DNA of 64,000 nucleotides from an uncultured Oxalobacteraceae bacterium (GTDB taxonomy: Bacteria > Pseudomonadota > Gammaproteobacteria > Burkholderiales > Burkholderiaceae_D). Positions 63,201 to 64,000 of the stretch are shown here, one piece after another (position 1 is the stretch's first letter; every line of letters begins with the position of its first letter). The DNA lies in the NCBI GenBank assembly GCA_903862415.1, contig CAIOYD010000046.1, positions 29,732 to 93,731 of the forward strand, in the 5' to 3' direction. The position numbers were made by a program, and so were the translations under genes. Below the pieces are notes generated by a model, which had not been told where the DNA came from, searched no databases, and saw only the letters and a program-made list of their open reading frames with translations.

Positions 63201-63859
63201 AGCCTTTTGGTGGAGAAGGTAAATCGGGTACCGGTCCAAAGGCCGGTGGGCCTTTCTATCTAAAACGTTTACAGAAAGATAGTAATGATCAGTTAAATGG
63301 CCATACCGTTTTTGAACGTACTACTTCAGGCTTATTAAATGAACTACTGGTTTGGTTACAAACGCATGGCCATGAAAAAATTGCTTTGTTAGCAGAACAC
63401 TATGCTGTTACTTCACCAAGAAAAATTTCTCTTATTTTGCCTGGTCCTACCGGTGAATTGAATACTTTACAGTTTTTCCCTCGAGGTCCTATTTTTTGCG
63501 CTGCTACCTCTGTTAATAGTCTTTTAAATCAAATTGCTGCTGTCTTAGCTACCGATAACTTTCCTGTCATGACGCTGACTTCCAGAGCATTAATTCCATC
63601 TGGTTTGCCAAAATCAATACAGGAAATGATTCAAACCGTTGATGTTGAAAATATTGGTACTCAAGTTGCATTGATTGAATCTGATTTAATGGTCTCTTTA
63701 AAGCCTGTAATCGCATTTCAGGCCGATTACATCCCTAATGTAGTTGAAGTCGTTGAAAATCAACTGGTGCCCCTTTGGAGGCTTTTGGCAGAGCGTTCTG
63801 TTTCTGTTAATACCACTGCTGCTGGTGGCAATGCAAGTTTAATGACTTTAGCTTCTTAA
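60230..63859 (+). CDS. putA: bifunctional proline dehydrogenase / glutamate-5-semialdehyde dehydrogenase PutA
   Basis: PutA oxidises proline to glutamate in two steps with FAD and NAD+. The 1209-residue protein has no N-terminal ribbon-helix-helix domain; it starts directly with the helical arm (DAYRRNESESVHYLIDQL). The PRODH barrel (about 180-470) shows GISVKLSALHPRYSRAQ, RLVKGAYWDSEIKRAQ and APVGSHQTLLAYLVRRLLENG. The aldehyde dehydrogenase (about 570-1030) has ISPWNFPLAIFLGEI, FIAETGGQNALIVDSS and AGQRCSAL with Cys827. A C-terminal ALDH-superfamily-like domain follows (about 1040-1200). It is not a DNA-binding trifunctional PutA. GC is lower than in the central window. Start lacks a strong ribosome-binding site. 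Confidence 0.95.
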   Translation: MTQPFATLHTEVIIDPSPLRQAITDAYRRNESESVHYLIDQLDPFDHEPIQILAKQLVKEVREQRSRASGVDALMHEFSLSSEEGVALMCLAEALLRIPDHQTVDRLIADKISKGDWSKHIGESPSMFVNAATWGLLVTGKLVSTNSETGLTAALSKLITKGGEPLIRKGVDLAMRMLGNQFVTGQTIEEALENSKANEQRGYCYSYDMLGEAAVTSKDAAFYYAAYESAIHAIGRASEGRGIKAGPGISVKLSALHPRYSRAQRSRVISELLPNLKKLLLLAKHYDIGLNIDAEEADRLELSLDLIEILAFDADLSGFEGLGIVIQAYQKRCPYVLDYLIDLARRSNQKFMIRLVKGAYWDSEIKRAQVDGLTDFPVYTRKVYTDVSYLLCAQKLLGATDVIYPQFATHNALTLSTIYTWAEKNNITDYEFQCLHGMGETLYDKVVGQGQLNRPCRIYAPVGSHQTLLAYLVRRLLENGANSSFVNQIVDDSVSLDSLVENPLSITEKLAGLPHFGISLPPAMFGHERINSNSLDLSNEQVLRDLSQQIAVFSFHKWHAKPLLHGIAEATISHEICNPALHTDIVGHVIEANSHDVEIALQAAATHVSEWQNFSLLSRSECLNKAANLLESHRIELLALLVRESGKTLPNAVSEIREAVDFLRYYAAQVLLGGNFKALGPVVCISPWNFPLAIFLGEISAALVVGNVVLAKPAEQTPLVAFRAIQLLHKAGIPTSALQFLPGRGETVGAKLVADARVKGVIFTGSTDVAKLINQTLAKRYISEKCDIPFIAETGGQNALIVDSSALPEQVVQDVLSSAFDSAGQRCSALRVLCLQSDVYDKTMHMLQGAIKELNIGNPDRLSVDIGPVIDLEAKNNLLNYIEQRRQAGFPVYQLPLPEQCQLGHFVSPTIIEISSLSDLKDEVFGPVLHVIRYQRQQFSNLIEQINQSGYGLTLGIHSRIDETIQYVTEHAHVGNIYVNRNIVGAVVGVQPFGGEGKSGTGPKAGGPFYLKRLQKDSNDQLNGHTVFERTTSGLLNELLVWLQTHGHEKIALLAEHYAVTSPRKISLILPGPTGELNTLQFFPRGPIFCAATSVNSLLNQIAAVLATDNFPVMTLTSRALIPSGLPKSIQEMIQTVDVENIGTQVALIESDLMVSLKPVIAFQADYIPNVVEVVENQLVPLWRLLAERSVSVNTTAAGGNASLMTLAS

Positions 63860-63877
63860 TTCGTCTTTTTTCAGACC

Positions 63878-63909
63878 AAGGCATTCTTCGGAATGCCTTT
63901 TCTTTTTTT
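63878..63909 (+). terminator. rho-independent terminator of putA
   Basis: 9-bp stem AAGGCATTC / GAATGCCTT closed by a TTCG tetraloop, followed by a T-rich run. It lies 19 bp after the putA stop. Confidence 0.92.
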
Positions 63910-63970
63910 AGCTTTTTATTTAAATATATATATATAAGAAGTTAGTAGTAATAGTAAACAGTCGTTTTTT

Positions 63971-63979
63971 TGTGGATAA
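63971..63979 (+). promoter_or_regulatory. DnaA-box motif
   Basis: Perfect TGTGGATAA in the AT-rich DNA after putA, at the end of the window. On its own it could be chance; it matters together with the pairs upstream of hemE and priA. Confidence 0.4.
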
Positions 63980-64000
63980 CTTAATTTATTTAATTGTTTA

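Overview
The window looks like chromosomal DNA of a betaproteobacterium of the order Burkholderiales, most like the Oxalobacteraceae (Undibacterium/Herminiimonas-like). This is an inference from gene order and families: gshA-gshB-EIIA-ptsH-ptsI in a row, rsmB-DUF4390-ntrY-short ntrX, DUF1840 and DUF3567 proteins, a leucine/isovalerate (liu) cluster carrying aceK and a MerR regulator, and hemE next to priA. No rRNA, tRNA, IS element, phage or CRISPR array was seen.

Layout. 1-2.3 kb: a YghU-type glutathione transferase cut by the window edge, a PNPOx-fold protein, a small secreted Ala/Pro/Lys-rich protein and a Blc-type lipocalin. 2.4-7.2 kb (minus strand): glutathione synthesis (gshA, gshB) and the regulatory PTS proteins (EIIA, HPr, EI). 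7.6-15.1 kb (plus strand): a visibly AT-rich accessory block with three large genes. Two encode giant pentapeptide-repeat proteins that both end in a CaaX-like tetrapeptide (CNLM and CVLQ). The third encodes a degenerate pentapeptide-repeat protein with a long disordered Pro/Ser/acidic tail. This is the least ordinary part of the window.

15.2-28.3 kb (plus strand): a HAD phosphatase broken by one in-frame TAA, a 2Fe-2S protein and esterase pair, the PBP5-type DD-carboxypeptidase, a higBA toxin-antitoxin pair with a perfect 19-bp palindrome, a lipoprotein, DUF1840, a monoacylglycerol-lipase-like hydrolase, rsmB, and the ntrYX two-component system whose regulator lacks the AAA+ domain. A P-loop-less CobW-like protein, DUF3567, a YbeD-like protein and an EamA exporter follow.

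28.4-47.0 kb (minus strand): a long catabolic cluster for leucine/isovalerate and acyl-CoA oxidation (liuR, ivd, aceK, thiolase, SDR, acyl-CoA dehydrogenase, mccB, liuC, mccA, mvaB). The biotin genes bioA-bioF-bioD-bioB sit between the two subunit genes of the biotin-dependent methylcrotonyl-CoA carboxylase. Two matching palindromic sites flank liuR and are probable LiuR operators. 48.3-53.6 kb: a chaperone-usher fimbrial operon (pilin, chaperone, usher, tip adhesin) with a convergent miniature pilin-like gene.

53.8-64 kb: priA, hemE, small membrane proteins, a LysR regulator, an Lrp-type regulator and a long PutA without the N-terminal ribbon-helix-helix domain. Paired DnaA-box-like motifs with the same 12-bp phasing lie upstream of priA and of hemE, and another DnaA box lies past putA. 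Starts given are those with the best ribosome-binding site or family alignment, often shorter than the longest open frame.
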